A stretch of DNA of 64,000 bases from Dictyoglomus sp. NZ13-RE01 (GCA_002878375.1 NIRF01000006.1:31069-95068); one strand, 5' to 3'. Numbered from the stretch's first letter, positions 52,070 through 61,666 are shown. The notes: generated by a model not told the origin, from the letters alone. Made by a program: numbers and translations.

Positions 52070-52972
52070 ATGAAAAAAGTAAACAAAGAGAAGATTGTTC
52101 CAATTTTATTCTTATTACCCTCTGTAATTCTTATAGCAATTTTTGTATATGGATTTATTGCGTGGACAGGAGTAGTTTCATTAGTTAATTGGAATAATGT
52201 ATTTCCTGATTATACCTTTGTAGGACTAAAAAATTATATAGAACTTTTTGGGAATTATAGATTTCAAATATCTATCAAAAATCTTTTTGTTTTCACCATA
52301 CTATTTATCACATCAAGTTTAATAATTGGTCTTTTTCTTGCCATATTATTAGATAGAAAAATAAAGGGAGAGAATATTTTTAGAAATATCTATCTTTTCC
52401 CTATGGCAATTTCTTTTGTAGTGACTGGTGTTGTTTGGAGATGGCTCCTAAATCCTGGGACAGGTGGTGCTGGTGGAAGTGTAGGAATAAATATGTTGCT
52501 GGATAAGATTGGACTTTCTTTCTTAAAAAGTGGATGGTATACAGACCCAAGAATTGGAATAAAGGCGGTAGTAATTGCTGCAGTATGGCAAATGTCTGGA
52601 TATGTTATGGCTATGTATTTGGCAGGTATCAGAGGAATACCTACAGAGCTTTTTGAGGCAGCCCAAGTAGATGGTGCAAGCACCTGGGGAGTATATAGAT
52701 TTATTGTGCTTCCTCTCCTAAGACCAATTACTCTTGGTGCTATCATCGTATTAGGACATATATCTCTTAAGATCTTTGATTTAGTTTTTGCAATGACTGG
52801 GAGTGGGGCAGGTTTTTCTTGTGATGTTCCTGCTTTATTTATGTACGATACCACTTTTAGAGGAAACTACTTCTCCCAAGGGGCAAGTATTGCCATAATC
52901 TTATTAATCTCCGTAGCAGTATTAATAATTCCTTATTTGAGATATAGTCTAAGGTCGGAGGTAAAAAGATAA
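52070..52972 (+). CDS. Sugar ABC transporter permease 1 (CUT1)
   Basis: 300 residues with about six membrane segments and the EAA loop EAAQVDGASTWGVYRFIVLPLLRP (about 203). It belongs to the MalF/UgpA-like group. GGGGGAATAAT precedes ATG 52070. The stop shares one base with the next permease start. Confidence 0.93.
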   Translation: MKKVNKEKIVPILFLLPSVILIAIFVYGFIAWTGVVSLVNWNNVFPDYTFVGLKNYIELFGNYRFQISIKNLFVFTILFITSSLIIGLFLAILLDRKIKGENIFRNIYLFPMAISFVVTGVVWRWLLNPGTGGAGGSVGINMLLDKIGLSFLKSGWYTDPRIGIKAVVIAAVWQMSGYVMAMYLAGIRGIPTELFEAAQVDGASTWGVYRFIVLPLLRPITLGAIIVLGHISLKIFDLVFAMTGSGAGFSCDVPALFMYDTTFRGNYFSQGASIAIILLISVAVLIIPYLRYSLRSEVKR

Positions 52973-53814
52973 TGAAAATTTCAAGACTTTTAATCTATAT
53001 TGTCCTTATAATCTTTGCTATCTTCTATTTGATGCCAGTTTATGTATTATTGGCTACAAGTTTTAAAAGCTTTGCGGAAGTTAACTTAAGAGATATGTGG
53101 AAACTACCAAAAAATCTAAGTTTTGAAAGCTTTATCACTGCATGGAAAGGAAACCCACAAAGAGGATTAAGAGGGCTTTCACAAAACTTTATGAATAGTA
53201 TATACCTTGTTATACCTGCTACTATAATCTCCGCCCTCTTGGGCTCCATGAATGGTTATGTCCTTACAAAATGGAGATTTAAAGGGGCAGATATAATCTT
53301 TCCCATACTTCTCTTCGGTATGTTTATTCCTTATCAAAGCATCCTTATACCACTGGTCCAAGTGCTCCAAAAAACAAAGCTTTATGGCTCTATTCTGGGA
53401 CTCATTTTTGTCCACTCGGTATATGGAATCCCTATAACTACTCTTATTTTTAGAAACTACTATGCTACCATCCCTTCAGAGATAATAGAAGCGGCGAAGA
53501 TCGATGGGGCTGGCTTTGCAGGAATCTACAGAAGAATAATATTTCCAGTATCAATGCCGGGTTTTGCAGTAGTTATGATCTGGCAATTTACATCCATTTG
53601 GAACGACTTTTTATTTGGACTTGTTGTCGCACCAAATCCATCAGTACAGCCAATAACCGTCGCTTTAAATAATCTTGCAGGAAGTTATTTTGTAGAGTGG
53701 AATATACAAATGGCTGGAGCCCTTCTAACCGCTCTTCCCCCGCTACTTGTTTACATCTTTCTTGGTAGATACTTTATGAGAGGGCTTCTTGCAGGCTCCC
53801 TCTCAGGAACTTAG
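52972..53814 (+). CDS. Sugar ABC transporter permease 2 (CUT1)
   Basis: 280 residues, about six membrane segments, EAA loop EAAKIDGAGFAGIYRRIIFPVS (about 174), MalG/UgpE-like group. With the first permease it forms the membrane channel. No ATPase follows; a MalK-type ATPase lies 6.5 kb upstream (45.4-46.5 kb) but lacks a normal start. Confidence 0.93.
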   Translation: MKISRLLIYIVLIIFAIFYLMPVYVLLATSFKSFAEVNLRDMWKLPKNLSFESFITAWKGNPQRGLRGLSQNFMNSIYLVIPATIISALLGSMNGYVLTKWRFKGADIIFPILLFGMFIPYQSILIPLVQVLQKTKLYGSILGLIFVHSVYGIPITTLIFRNYYATIPSEIIEAAKIDGAGFAGIYRRIIFPVSMPGFAVVMIWQFTSIWNDFLFGLVVAPNPSVQPITVALNNLAGSYFVEWNIQMAGALLTALPPLLVYIFLGRYFMRGLLAGSLSGT

Positions 53815-53820
53815 TAAGTA

Positions 53821-53846
53821 AAGGGGGCGAGATTTACTCGCCCCTT
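53821..53846 (+). terminator. Terminator of sugar ABC operon, overlapping larC end
   Basis: AAGGGGGCGAG / CTCGCCCCTT with loop ATTTA, then T-rich. Its second arm lies within the last codons of the convergent larC gene. Confidence 0.8.
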
Positions 53847-54994
53847 ACAGATTTTTCCACTTCTTTTATTACTTCCCTTAATGGAATATTATGCTCTTCA
53901 GCAATTTTTCTACAATCGTCATATTCAGGTGCAAACTTTTCTATACCACCATATTTTGATAATTTTACTCTAACTTTTCCCCATTTTGTTTCTACCTCTT
54001 TTATTTCTCTATCCATCATTCTCTTATTTACATAGTATTTTCTATAACCAATAGTGGTAGTTTCTTTAAAAATTATTTCTGATATAACCTCTTCCTTCCA
54101 AGGCTCAATCAAAACTGTTAAAAGTACCCCTGGTCTTCCCTTTTTCATAAATATTGGAGTCATAAACACATCTAAAGCACCATTCTCAAATAATTTTTCC
54201 ACAAGATAGCCATAAATTTGCGGATTCATATCATCTATATTCACTTCGATAACAAGATTTTTTTCCTCTTTTGGTGCCTCTATTTTTTCACCCAAGAAAA
54301 CCCTAAGCAAATTTGGAATACTAAAATCTTTCTTTCCTGTGCCATATCCAATTCTTTCTATCTTCATAAGGGGAATATTTCCAAACTCCTTAGCAATAAC
54401 TGATATTATTCCAGCTCCAGTAGGCGTAACAAGTTCTCCCTCTATATCATTAGAGTAAACAGGGATACCTTTTAATATTTCTAAAGTAGCAGGGGCAGGT
54501 ACAGGAATTACTCCATGCTGAGCCTTTACAAAACCTCTCCCTAAGGGGAGTGGCGATGAATATACTTCCTTCACTCCTAAAAGCTCTAATGCAATAAAGC
54601 TTCCCATTACATCAATTATAGTATCTATAGCTCCTACCTCGTGAAAATGTACTTCCTCTATAGGTTCATTGTGAATTTTTGATTCCGCTATTGCTATCTT
54701 CTCAAATACTTTTTTTGAATTTTCCTTAACCCAATCAGAGGTTTCACTTTTCTCAATTATCTCCAAAATATGATGTAAATGTCTATGGGGTTGACTTTCC
54801 CGAGTTATAATATCTACATCAGTTCCATATAAAAATCCTTTCCTTTTTTTAGTTATTTTTACTTCATAACCTTCAATAGGAATTTTTCTTAAATGCTCTA
54901 ACCAGAGATCAGGAGAAACACCTAAGTCAATTAAGGCACCTAAAATCATATCCCCACTTATCCCTGAGAAACAATCAAAATATAATATCTTCAT
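53834..54994 (-). CDS. larC: LarC, nickel insertion in NPN cofactor synthesis
   Basis: 386 residues in one uninterrupted frame. LarC inserts nickel into the pyridinium bisthiocarboxylate cofactor of lactate racemase and related enzymes. [21 protein letters not shown] starts the protein, [20 protein letters not shown] (about 115) and [20 protein letters not shown] (about 160) are family motifs. In Lactobacillus larC is read as two ORFs joined by programmed frameshift; here no shift is needed. It overlaps larB by 4 bases. Confidence 0.93.
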   Translation of the reverse strand: MKILYFDCFSGISGDMILGALIDLGVSPDLWLEHLRKIPIEGYEVKITKKRKGFLYGTDVDIITRESQPHRHLHHILEIIEKSETSDWVKENSKKVFEKIAIAESKIHNEPIEEVHFHEVGAIDTIIDVMGSFIALELLGVKEVYSSPLPLGRGFVKAQHGVIPVPAPATLEILKGIPVYSNDIEGELVTPTGAGIISVIAKEFGNIPLMKIERIGYGTGKKDFSIPNLLRVFLGEKIEAPKEEKNLVIEVNIDDMNPQIYGYLVEKLFENGALDVFMTPIFMKKGRPGVLLTVLIEPWKEEVISEIIFKETTTIGYRKYYVNKRMMDREIKEVETKWGKVRVKLSKYGGIEKFAPEYDDCRKIAEEHNIPLREVIKEVEKSVRGE

Positions 54995-55749
54995 CTTTTT
55001 CCCTCCACTAATAGATTTATCATACTGGCTAAATACCCTGCTGAAAAACCATTATCTATGTTTACAACTGCAATTCCAGGCACACAACTATTCAGCATAG
55101 TTAAAAGAGCAGAAAGACCATTAAAATTAGCACCATAACCTACACTTGTAGGAACAGCTATAACAGGCTTATCTACAAGCCCTCCCAAAACACTGGGCAA
55201 TGCACCCTCCATACCTGCAACAGCAACTATTACATTTGCGCTTCTTAACAAACTTATTTTATCTAATAATCTATGAAGACCTGCAATTCCCACATCGTAT
55301 ACCCTTTCCACATTACTTCCCATAATCTCCGCAGTCTCTACAGCCTCCTCAGCCACAGGAAGATCCGCCGTTCCTGCACAGGCAACAATTACTTTTCCTT
55401 TTTTAACTATATCTTCCCTCACCACTTTTATGGTTCTTGCCAGTTCATTATACTCTGCATCCTTTATTCTTTCCTTCACATATTGGAAAATTTCTTTGCT
55501 TGCCCTTGTAGCTAAAACCCTATTAGACCTTTCCAAAATTCTTTCCATAATCATTGCTACTTGCTCTGGAGTTTTTCCCTGGGAAAATATTACCTCTGAA
55601 AAACCCCTTGTAAGACCTCTTTGATGATCAACCTTTGCAAAGCCAAGATCCTCATAGGGCATAACGCTTAACTTTTCAACAACCTCTTCAATTCCTATCT
55701 CTCCATCCTTAAACCTTAAAAGCAATTCCTTTAATTTTTCTCTATTCAT
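54991..55749 (-). CDS. larB: LarB, carboxylase/hydrolase of NPN synthesis
   Basis: 252 residues. The N-terminal helix region and PurE-like domain show [25 protein letters not shown] (about 118), [11 protein letters not shown] (about 152) and [18 protein letters not shown] (about 175). LarB carboxylates and hydrolyses nicotinic acid adenine dinucleotide. Its stop and start overlap its lar neighbours (larE by 8 bases, larC by 4). Confidence 0.93.
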   Translation of the reverse strand: MNREKLKELLLRFKDGEIGIEEVVEKLSVMPYEDLGFAKVDHQRGLTRGFSEVIFSQGKTPEQVAMIMERILERSNRVLATRASKEIFQYVKERIKDAEYNELARTIKVVREDIVKKGKVIVACAGTADLPVAEEAVETAEIMGSNVERVYDVGIAGLHRLLDKISLLRSANVIVAVAGMEGALPSVLGGLVDKPVIAVPTSVGYGANFNGLSALLTMLNSCVPGIAVVNIDNGFSAGYLASMINLLVEGKR

Positions 55750-56563
55750 AGCTTTTCTCCTTTAAAATTTTATTCATACTTCCCATTTTATAACCTTCTA
55801 AATCCAAAGTAACATATATATAGCCCAATTTTTTCAATTTCTCAAGAATCTCTTCTCTCCTCTCCAGTATTATATTAAAGCTCTCACTATCCACTTCTAT
55901 TCTTGCAATACTTCCATGACTTCTTAATCTAACCTGCTTAAACCCTAAACCCCTTAAAAACTCTTCTCCCTCATCAATTCTTTTCAGCTCCTCCATAGTA
56001 ATAGTCTCACCATATGGAATTCTTGAAGCAAGACAGGCAAAAGACGGTTTATTGTAAGTAGGTAATCCATATTCTAAGGAAAGTTTTCTAATTTCTTCCT
56101 TTGTGAATCCCAATTCTAAGAGGGGGCTTTTTACATTAAGCTCTAAGAGAGCTCTTCTTCCAGGTCTATAATCTTTTAAATCATCCGCATTACTTCCATC
56201 CAAAACGTATTCTATCCCTTTCTTTTTTGCATATTTAATTATTTCTCTAAACTCCATTTTTTTACAAATATAGCATCTATCTGGAGGATTTTTTATAAAC
56301 TCCTCATTTTTAAAAATATTCTCCTCTTGTATAATTATATGTCTCACTCCTAATTCCTTTGCCATATTTTTAGCAAATTCTATTTCAGAACGTGGATATA
56401 AAGGAGAAACAAGAGTTATAGCTATAACGTTATTATCTAAAACTTCTTTTGATACTTTCAATAAAAAAGTACTATCAACACCCCCAGAATAGGCAACAGC
56501 AACCTTCCCAAGATCCCTTATATATTTTTTAAGTCTCTCTAATTTTTCGTATATTTCTTCCAT
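55742..56563 (-). CDS. larE: LarE, ATP-dependent sulfur transferase of NPN synthesis
   Basis: About 273 residues. PP-loop AVAYSGGVDSTFLLK (about 22). From ATG 56563 the Cys are at 97 and 100 (RCYICKK) and 177 (SFACLASR). Lactobacillus LarE uses only a single sacrificial Cys in the last region; additional Cys have been linked to a [4Fe-4S] cluster in other LarE, so a catalytic cluster is possible. GAGGG lies 7 bases upstream of ATG 56563. No larA lies in this window. Confidence 0.92.
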   Translation of the reverse strand: MEEIYEKLERLKKYIRDLGKVAVAYSGGVDSTFLLKVSKEVLDNNVIAITLVSPLYPRSEIEFAKNMAKELGVRHIIIQEENIFKNEEFIKNPPDRCYICKKMEFREIIKYAKKKGIEYVLDGSNADDLKDYRPGRRALLELNVKSPLLELGFTKEEIRKLSLEYGLPTYNKPSFACLASRIPYGETITMEELKRIDEGEEFLRGLGFKQVRLRSHGSIARIEVDSESFNIILERREEILEKLKKLGYIYVTLDLEGYKMGSMNKILKEKSYE

Positions 56564-56624
56564 AAATAACCCTCTCTTTCTTTTTTCTAAAAATAATACC
56601 AAAAAAATATTAATTTTCAAAATA

Positions 56625-56633
56625 TGTTATAAT
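56625..56633 (+). promoter_or_regulatory. Extended -10 promoter of MFS gene
   Basis: TGTTATAAT (56625-56633) ends 12 bases before ATG 56646. The predicted 5' untranslated region is about 6 bases and there is no ribosome site. Confidence 0.6.
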
Positions 56634-56645
56634 CAACTAACAAAA

Positions 56646-57809
56646 ATGGAAAAGATAAAAGAAGTCAGAGAAGTATATAAAAAGATTGCTATATTGGGTG
56701 TGGGGAATATAGGCTTCTCTTTGTTTTCAGCCTTTAGAAGCTTTTATCTTATCTTTTTTCTAAATAAATTTACTACATCCAAAACCCATATAGGAATTCT
56801 TATGTCTATAATCAGTTTTGTTGGAATAGTAATACCCCCAATCATTGGAATAATATCTGATAAAATGCGAAAAATTCTAAGAGGTAGAAAATACTTAATA
56901 ATTTTTAGCCTATTATTATTTATTCTGGCTCTTCTAAGATTAGAGCATACAAAGGATGTTTATAATCTTTATATTAACCTATTACTCGTTTCTATCTTCT
57001 TCTATTCTGCCTTTGCTCCTTTCCAGAGCTTAGTACCTGATCTCATCCCTAAAAATTTTTTCGCAACAGCAACAGGCATAACTAATTTTACATCATATTT
57101 TGCTCAAGGACTTTATGTTATTTTAGTCCTTTTATCCCATAGCGAATTTTTAAGATTTCTAATCATCTATATAGGAGTTATTTTATCAGCTCTTTCTCTA
57201 CTTCTTCTTACGGAGGATCCTCAAAACTTTAAGAAACCTGATATAGACTTTAATTACTTTAAAGGAAAAACATGGATTAAGCTTTTCTCACTACAGTGGT
57301 TAATATGGTATGGGATATCTTCTGTTAGTTCCTTCCTTTTACTTTTCTTCAGAGATGCTCTATCCGCCTCACTGAAAGATTATATCTTAGCCTTAGGATT
57401 CTTTGGAATAATATCATGGCTATCAACAATTCCTATTGGCTATATTGCGGACAAGCATTCAAAAGGGAAGATTACTGCAATTGGTCTTGGTTTATTTGCC
57501 ATTAGTAGCTTCTTGTTTTCCCAAAGCAGTAGATTGATCCATATTTACCCTACCTTAATTATTTATGGGATAAGTTCCTCAATTCTCATGATTGTCCCTT
57601 ATAGCTTACTTCTCAGCTATATACCAAAGGAAAAAGCAGGAAGCTTTGTAGGGATAAACAATCTGGTAATATCTACTGCTCAAGTTGTTTCCTATTTTCT
57701 CTCAGGGCTTATTATAGATTATGGCAGTTATCAAGTAAATTTCCTTCAGGGGACTATAGCCTCCGCTTTAGCTCTCCTTATTCTGAAAAGAATTAACAAC
57801 TCCTCTTAA
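56646..57809 (+). CDS. MFS-type transporter
   Basis: 387 residues with about 12 membrane segments. IISDKMRKILRGRKYLIIFS gives the inter-helix basic motif, PIGYIADKHSKGKITAIGLG repeats it in the second half. It resembles sugar or unassigned MFS carriers. The final 42 bases overlap the convergent nrdG gene. Apparently (nearly) leaderless. Confidence 0.85.
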   Translation: MEKIKEVREVYKKIAILGVGNIGFSLFSAFRSFYLIFFLNKFTTSKTHIGILMSIISFVGIVIPPIIGIISDKMRKILRGRKYLIIFSLLLFILALLRLEHTKDVYNLYINLLLVSIFFYSAFAPFQSLVPDLIPKNFFATATGITNFTSYFAQGLYVILVLLSHSEFLRFLIIYIGVILSALSLLLLTEDPQNFKKPDIDFNYFKGKTWIKLFSLQWLIWYGISSVSSFLLLFFRDALSASLKDYILALGFFGIISWLSTIPIGYIADKHSKGKITAIGLGLFAISSFLFSQSSRLIHIYPTLIIYGISSSILMIVPYSLLLSYIPKEKAGSFVGINNLVISTAQVVSYFLSGLIIDYGSYQVNFLQGTIASALALLILKRINNSS

Positions 57810-58484
57810 TTCACAGTGCAACCTTTCTCTAAATTCTATTAGCTTATCATCAGGATAAGAAATCTTCTTTCTAAATTCAAAACTTAGAGCATTCTCGGGA
57901 TTAAACCTTTGTAGATAATAGGGGACATCTCCTATTTCATCTCTAATCAACTTTAAATCCTCCTCCTCCACAATTTCGGGCACCACTGTAGTTCTTACCT
58001 CATACTCGATATCTCCTTCTTTTAAAATCTTTAGGGACTCAAGAAGCTTTTTGTAATATCTTTCTCCTTCCTCCTTTTCTAAACCTATAGCCAAATGATA
58101 TTTCACTCTACTTGTTTTAAAATCAACAGCTACATAGTCAACTAATCTACTCTTTACAATTTCCATAAGCATTTTAGGGTTACTTCCATTTGTATCCAGC
58201 TTTATATTTAGTCTTCTTTTTTTCAACTTAAATAGAAAGAGGGGGAGGTCCTCCTGAATGGTTGGCTCTCCCCCTGTTATTACCACTGCATTTATTATTT
58301 TTTTCCTCTTTAATAGCTCCTCTATAATAAAATCTTCAGAGTATAATCCCTTTTTTCTTGTAGATATTAGCTCCGGATTATGGCAAAAAGGACATCTAAA
58401 ATTACACCCCTGAGTGAATATAACAAATGCTACTTTTCCTGGATAATCTATAAGACTAAATCCCAGGTAGCCTGAGATTTTCAA
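57768..58484 (-). CDS. nrdG: Anaerobic RNR-activating radical SAM enzyme
   Basis: 238 residues. Radical SAM motif CNFRCPFCHNPEL (about 27), VVITGGEPTIQEDLP (about 68) and LDTNGSNPK (about 97). It generates the glycyl radical in NrdD. Longer than the 150-residue E. coli form, and closer to the pyruvate formate-lyase activase-like type. Starts 29 bases inside the end of nrdD. Confidence 0.93.
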   Translation of the reverse strand: MKISGYLGFSLIDYPGKVAFVIFTQGCNFRCPFCHNPELISTRKKGLYSEDFIIEELLKRKKIINAVVITGGEPTIQEDLPLFLFKLKKRRLNIKLDTNGSNPKMLMEIVKSRLVDYVAVDFKTSRVKYHLAIGLEKEEGERYYKKLLESLKILKEGDIEYEVRTTVVPEIVEEEDLKLIRDEIGDVPYYLQRFNPENALSFEFRKKISYPDDKLIEFRERLHCELRGVVNSFQNKES

Positions 58485-61134
58485 TTTTCTTCCTCTCCTT
58501 TAACGCAATAACAAATGGCTTCCTAAGACTAAATTCTTCTTGCTTTCCTCTATTCCAACTCTTTACAGGTCTATAATAACCTACAACCCTTGAGTAAATT
58601 TCTGTTTCTCTGCCACAATAAGGACATGTTTTCTTTTCTCCCCTTAAATATCCATGTTCTGGGCAAATACTAAAGGTTGGAGTTAGTGTGAAATAAGGAA
58701 GTCTGTAATTATGAGAGATAAGTCTAACTGCTTCTTTTACAAGATTAATATCCTCAATTGCCTCTCCAAGATATATATGGAGTACTGTTCCACCGGTATA
58801 TAGGCTTTGAAGCTCATCCTGGTGCTCCAAAACCTCAAAAGGATCTGCAGAGTAATCCACAGGAAGTTGGGTAGAATTTGTATAGAAAGGCTCATTTTTA
58901 CCAGAAGTATATATATCTTTGAACTTCATTTTATCTATTCTTGCTAACCTGTAAGAAGTACCTTCCGCCGGAGTTGCCTCTAAATTATACAAATTGTTTG
59001 TCTCCTTTTGATACTCCAATAGTTTTTCCCTCATAAACTTCAAAACTTTAATAGCAAACTCTCTTCCTGAAGGAGTCTCAATACCCTCTCCTAAGAAGTT
59101 CATACAAGCTTCGTGCATTCCAACAATACCTATTGTAGAGAAGTGATTACCCCAGTACTGCCCCGTTAATTCATAAACTCCTGATAAATAAACCTTAGAA
59201 TATGGATACAAATCTTTATGTGTTAAATCTTCTATGACTTTTCTCTTAATCTCTAAGCTTTCCTTTGCAAGATCCATAAGATATGAGAGCCTTTCAAAAA
59301 ACTCTTCTTCACTCTTTGATAAATAGCCAATTCTTGGAAGATTTATAGTTACAACTCCTATAGAACCTGTTAATGGGTTTGCCCCAAAAAGACCTCCTCC
59401 TCTATGTTTCAATTCATCTACTGATTTATTGTTGGTTTGTAAAGTAAAACTTAAGGCTCTCTGTCTTACCATAGAATTATCCAATCTAAGCCTGCAACAC
59501 ATGGACCTCACATCAGAAGGATCCATATTGGAATTAACAAAATTGCTAAAATAAGGAGTACCGTATTTAGCTGTCATCTCCCATATTTTTGTTAGAGTAC
59601 TTTTCTCCCAAGGAAAGTCCTTTGTAATACTGTAAGTAGGAATAGGGAAGGTAAATATTCTTCCATTAGCATCTCCCTCCAGCATAACCTCTGCAAAAGC
59701 TTCATTCAACATATCCATTTCTTTTTGAAATTCTCCATACCTTGCTTCTTTCCTTTCCCCTCCTACTATAACCTTTTTATCCTTAAGATCCTGAGGTACT
59801 ATAAGATCAAAGGAAAGATTTGTGAAGGGAGTATTGCCAGTAATAAAGACTTGTCCATTTCTCTTTGCTATTACCGTTTCATTCTCTGTATGTACAGACC
59901 AAATTATTCCATTATAATCTACCTTCCTAATCTCCTCTATAGAGTCTATAGCCTTCCTTGTTAAGGTAACTATAAATTTATCCTTTTCTCTACCTACAGA
60001 CACGTTAAAACCTGCTAAAACGCCAATAGTAGAAAAACCTTGGGCAAGATTTTCACTATTTACTACAATTTGAACTACATCTTTTCCATCTATCTCATCC
60101 ATCACAAAACTTTCTATAAAAAGCCCCGCTTGTCTCTTACTTAGTTTATATAAAAAGACTGGAAACTCTTTTTCCTTTATCTTAACTAAAGTGTGGATAG
60201 AAGAGCTTCCTTCTCTTACTTGATAAATACCTTCCTCATTTTCTTCTTTATCTTCTCTCAACGCTCTTGCTATTAATTGCAATTTATCATCAGGGATAGG
60301 ATAATCAAAATTAACATTTTCTCCAAATACTGGAATTAGGAGAGAAGATGAGGTCTCCAAAACCTCTTCAATAGGCTGTAATATAAATTTATCTGAATTA
60401 TCGAGCTTTCTTACTACTCTATGTCTTGGAGATATAAGCTGATCTTGACTTTCCCCTTTTAGGTTATACATAATACCTTCATAATAACTCCTATGGACAT
60501 AATCTACTTTCTTTATCTCTATCTGATTCCTTTCTATATTAAAGGTATAGATCAAATCTCCTTCCTTTACCTCATAGTATTTTTTCCAACCATCACAAGT
60601 TAGTATCTCTGTGTCTTCACTTAAACATTGAAATCCAGTTCTCGTAGGAATATTTAGATTAAAAACAAATTCTTGTAAGGCTTGCTTAACCTCTTTATAA
60701 CTGAGCCCATCATAAGCAATAAAGGGAGCCAAAAAGGTATCAAAATTGGAAAAAGCAATGGCTCCTGCTGCCTCTCCTTGGAGGGTAAACATAAAGTTCA
60801 CAATCTGTCCTAAAGCAGTCCTGAAATGTTTTGCAGGTTTACTTGCAACCTTTCCTTCAACTCCCCCAAAACCTCTTATCAATAAGTCTTCTAAATCCCA
60901 TCCTACACAATAAACAGAAAGAGAACCAAGATCATGAATATGGAAATCTCCTTCTTGATGTGCCCTTGCTATATCCTTGGGATATATGCTTTCTAACCAA
61001 TATTTTGCAATTAACGTTGAATATAAATAATAGTTTAAGCCTTGCAAAGAATAGGACATGTTTGAATTTTCATTTACTCTCCAATCACTCCTATCCAAAT
61101 ACTCCCTAATTAAATCATTAAAATCCTTTCCCAT
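58456..61134 (-). CDS. nrdD: Anaerobic ribonucleoside-triphosphate reductase with intein
   Basis: 892 codons, of which 265 (residues 170-434) are an intein; the mature enzyme would be about 627 residues. Flanks are RTGFQ and TPFTNLSF. Zinc site at the end: CPEHGY and CPYCGRETE. Glycyl-radical region RVVGYYRPV. N-terminal HIHDLGSLSVYCVGWDL and HRGGGLFGAN are family motifs. Splicing is needed to make a working enzyme. GGAGGG precedes ATG 61134, 12 bases after nrdR. Confidence 0.95.
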   Translation of the reverse strand: MGKDFNDLIREYLDRSDWRVNENSNMSYSLQGLNYYLYSTLIAKYWLESIYPKDIARAHQEGDFHIHDLGSLSVYCVGWDLEDLLIRGFGGVEGKVASKPAKHFRTALGQIVNFMFTLQGEAAGAIAFSNFDTFLAPFIAYDGLSYKEVKQALQEFVFNLNIPTRTGFQCLSEDTEILTCDGWKKYYEVKEGDLIYTFNIERNQIEIKKVDYVHRSYYEGIMYNLKGESQDQLISPRHRVVRKLDNSDKFILQPIEEVLETSSSLLIPVFGENVNFDYPIPDDKLQLIARALREDKEENEEGIYQVREGSSSIHTLVKIKEKEFPVFLYKLSKRQAGLFIESFVMDEIDGKDVVQIVVNSENLAQGFSTIGVLAGFNVSVGREKDKFIVTLTRKAIDSIEEIRKVDYNGIIWSVHTENETVIAKRNGQVFITGNTPFTNLSFDLIVPQDLKDKKVIVGGERKEARYGEFQKEMDMLNEAFAEVMLEGDANGRIFTFPIPTYSITKDFPWEKSTLTKIWEMTAKYGTPYFSNFVNSNMDPSDVRSMCCRLRLDNSMVRQRALSFTLQTNNKSVDELKHRGGGLFGANPLTGSIGVVTINLPRIGYLSKSEEEFFERLSYLMDLAKESLEIKRKVIEDLTHKDLYPYSKVYLSGVYELTGQYWGNHFSTIGIVGMHEACMNFLGEGIETPSGREFAIKVLKFMREKLLEYQKETNNLYNLEATPAEGTSYRLARIDKMKFKDIYTSGKNEPFYTNSTQLPVDYSADPFEVLEHQDELQSLYTGGTVLHIYLGEAIEDINLVKEAVRLISHNYRLPYFTLTPTFSICPEHGYLRGEKKTCPYCGRETEIYSRVVGYYRPVKSWNRGKQEEFSLRKPFVIALKERKKIENLRLPGI
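59833..60627 (-). mobile_element. Intein in NrdD (degenerate LAGLIDADG type)
   Basis: 265 residues. Block A begins CLSEDTEILTCDGWKKYYEV; block B is LISPRHRVVRK with its His; block F is VDYNGIIWSVHTENETV; block G ends VFITGN followed by extein Thr435. The penultimate residue is Gly, not His. The middle part has LIARALRED, QAGLFIESFVMDEIDG and AQGFSTIGVLAGF, which resemble a LAGLIDADG homing endonuclease whose acidic catalytic positions look eroded. Splicing with Cys1 and Asn265 is plausible; homing activity is doubtful. Confidence 0.88.
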
Positions 61135-61146
61135 AAAAAACCCTCC

Positions 61147-61608
61147 TCAAAGATTTTTCTCTTTTTCCAATTCTGAAAGAAGCTTAGAAAATTCATCTAC
61201 AGAGCTAAACTCTTGATAAACTGAAGCAAATCTAATATAGGCTACCACATCCAATTTTCTTAATCTTTCCAACACCATCATACCCAAATCCTTTGATCTA
61301 ATCTCACTAAGTCCTTGTTTTCTTATCTCTCTTAAGATATCATCTATTATCTCTTCCAACTTTTCATTCTCAATATTCCTTTTTACTGTAGCCCTTTGAA
61401 GCCCTAAAAGAAGCTTATTTTTATCAAAAGGCTCTCTTCTTCCATCCTTCTTAATCACTAATATAGGTTTATCTTCGATCCTCTCATAGGTGGTAAACCT
61501 CCCCCCACAAACATTGCAAAATCTTCTCCTCCTAACAACTGTTTGATCCTCAATCTCTCTTGTATCTAAGACACTTGTCTCTGGATTACCACAAAAAGGA
61601 CATCTCAT
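61147..61608 (-). CDS. nrdR: Transcriptional repressor NrdR
   Basis: About 153 residues. Zinc ribbon MRCPFCGNPETSVLDTRE with CNVCGGRFTTYE, then an ATP-cone domain (VIKKDGRREPFDKNKLLLGL). The ORF extends to 61650, but the promoter lies between, and ATG 61608 has GAGGT 5 bases upstream. It senses (d)ATP and represses RNR genes; first gene of nrdR-nrdD-nrdG, which it probably autoregulates through two NrdR boxes. Confidence 0.95.
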   Translation of the reverse strand: MRCPFCGNPETSVLDTREIEDQTVVRRRRFCNVCGGRFTTYERIEDKPILVIKKDGRREPFDKNKLLLGLQRATVKRNIENEKLEEIIDDILREIRKQGLSEIRSKDLGMMVLERLRKLDVVAYIRFASVYQEFSSVDEFSKLLSELEKEKNL

Positions 61609-61620
61609 ATAAACCTCATT

Positions 61621-61666
61621 ACTACATATAGTGTTACTAAATATTAACATATACTATATATAGAGT
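61621..61666 (-). promoter_or_regulatory. Tandem NrdR boxes
   Basis: Box 1 ACTACATATAGTGT (61621-61634) and box 2 ACTATATATAGAGT (61653-61666), both close to the NrdR consensus ACACTATATATAGTGT-type, with starts 32 bases apart (three helix turns). Box 2 lies between the -35 and -10 elements, box 1 near the transcript start. Confidence 0.85.

Noticed and set aside
53834..54994. Programmed frameshift in larC as in Lactobacillus
   Set aside because: The whole protein is in one frame here.
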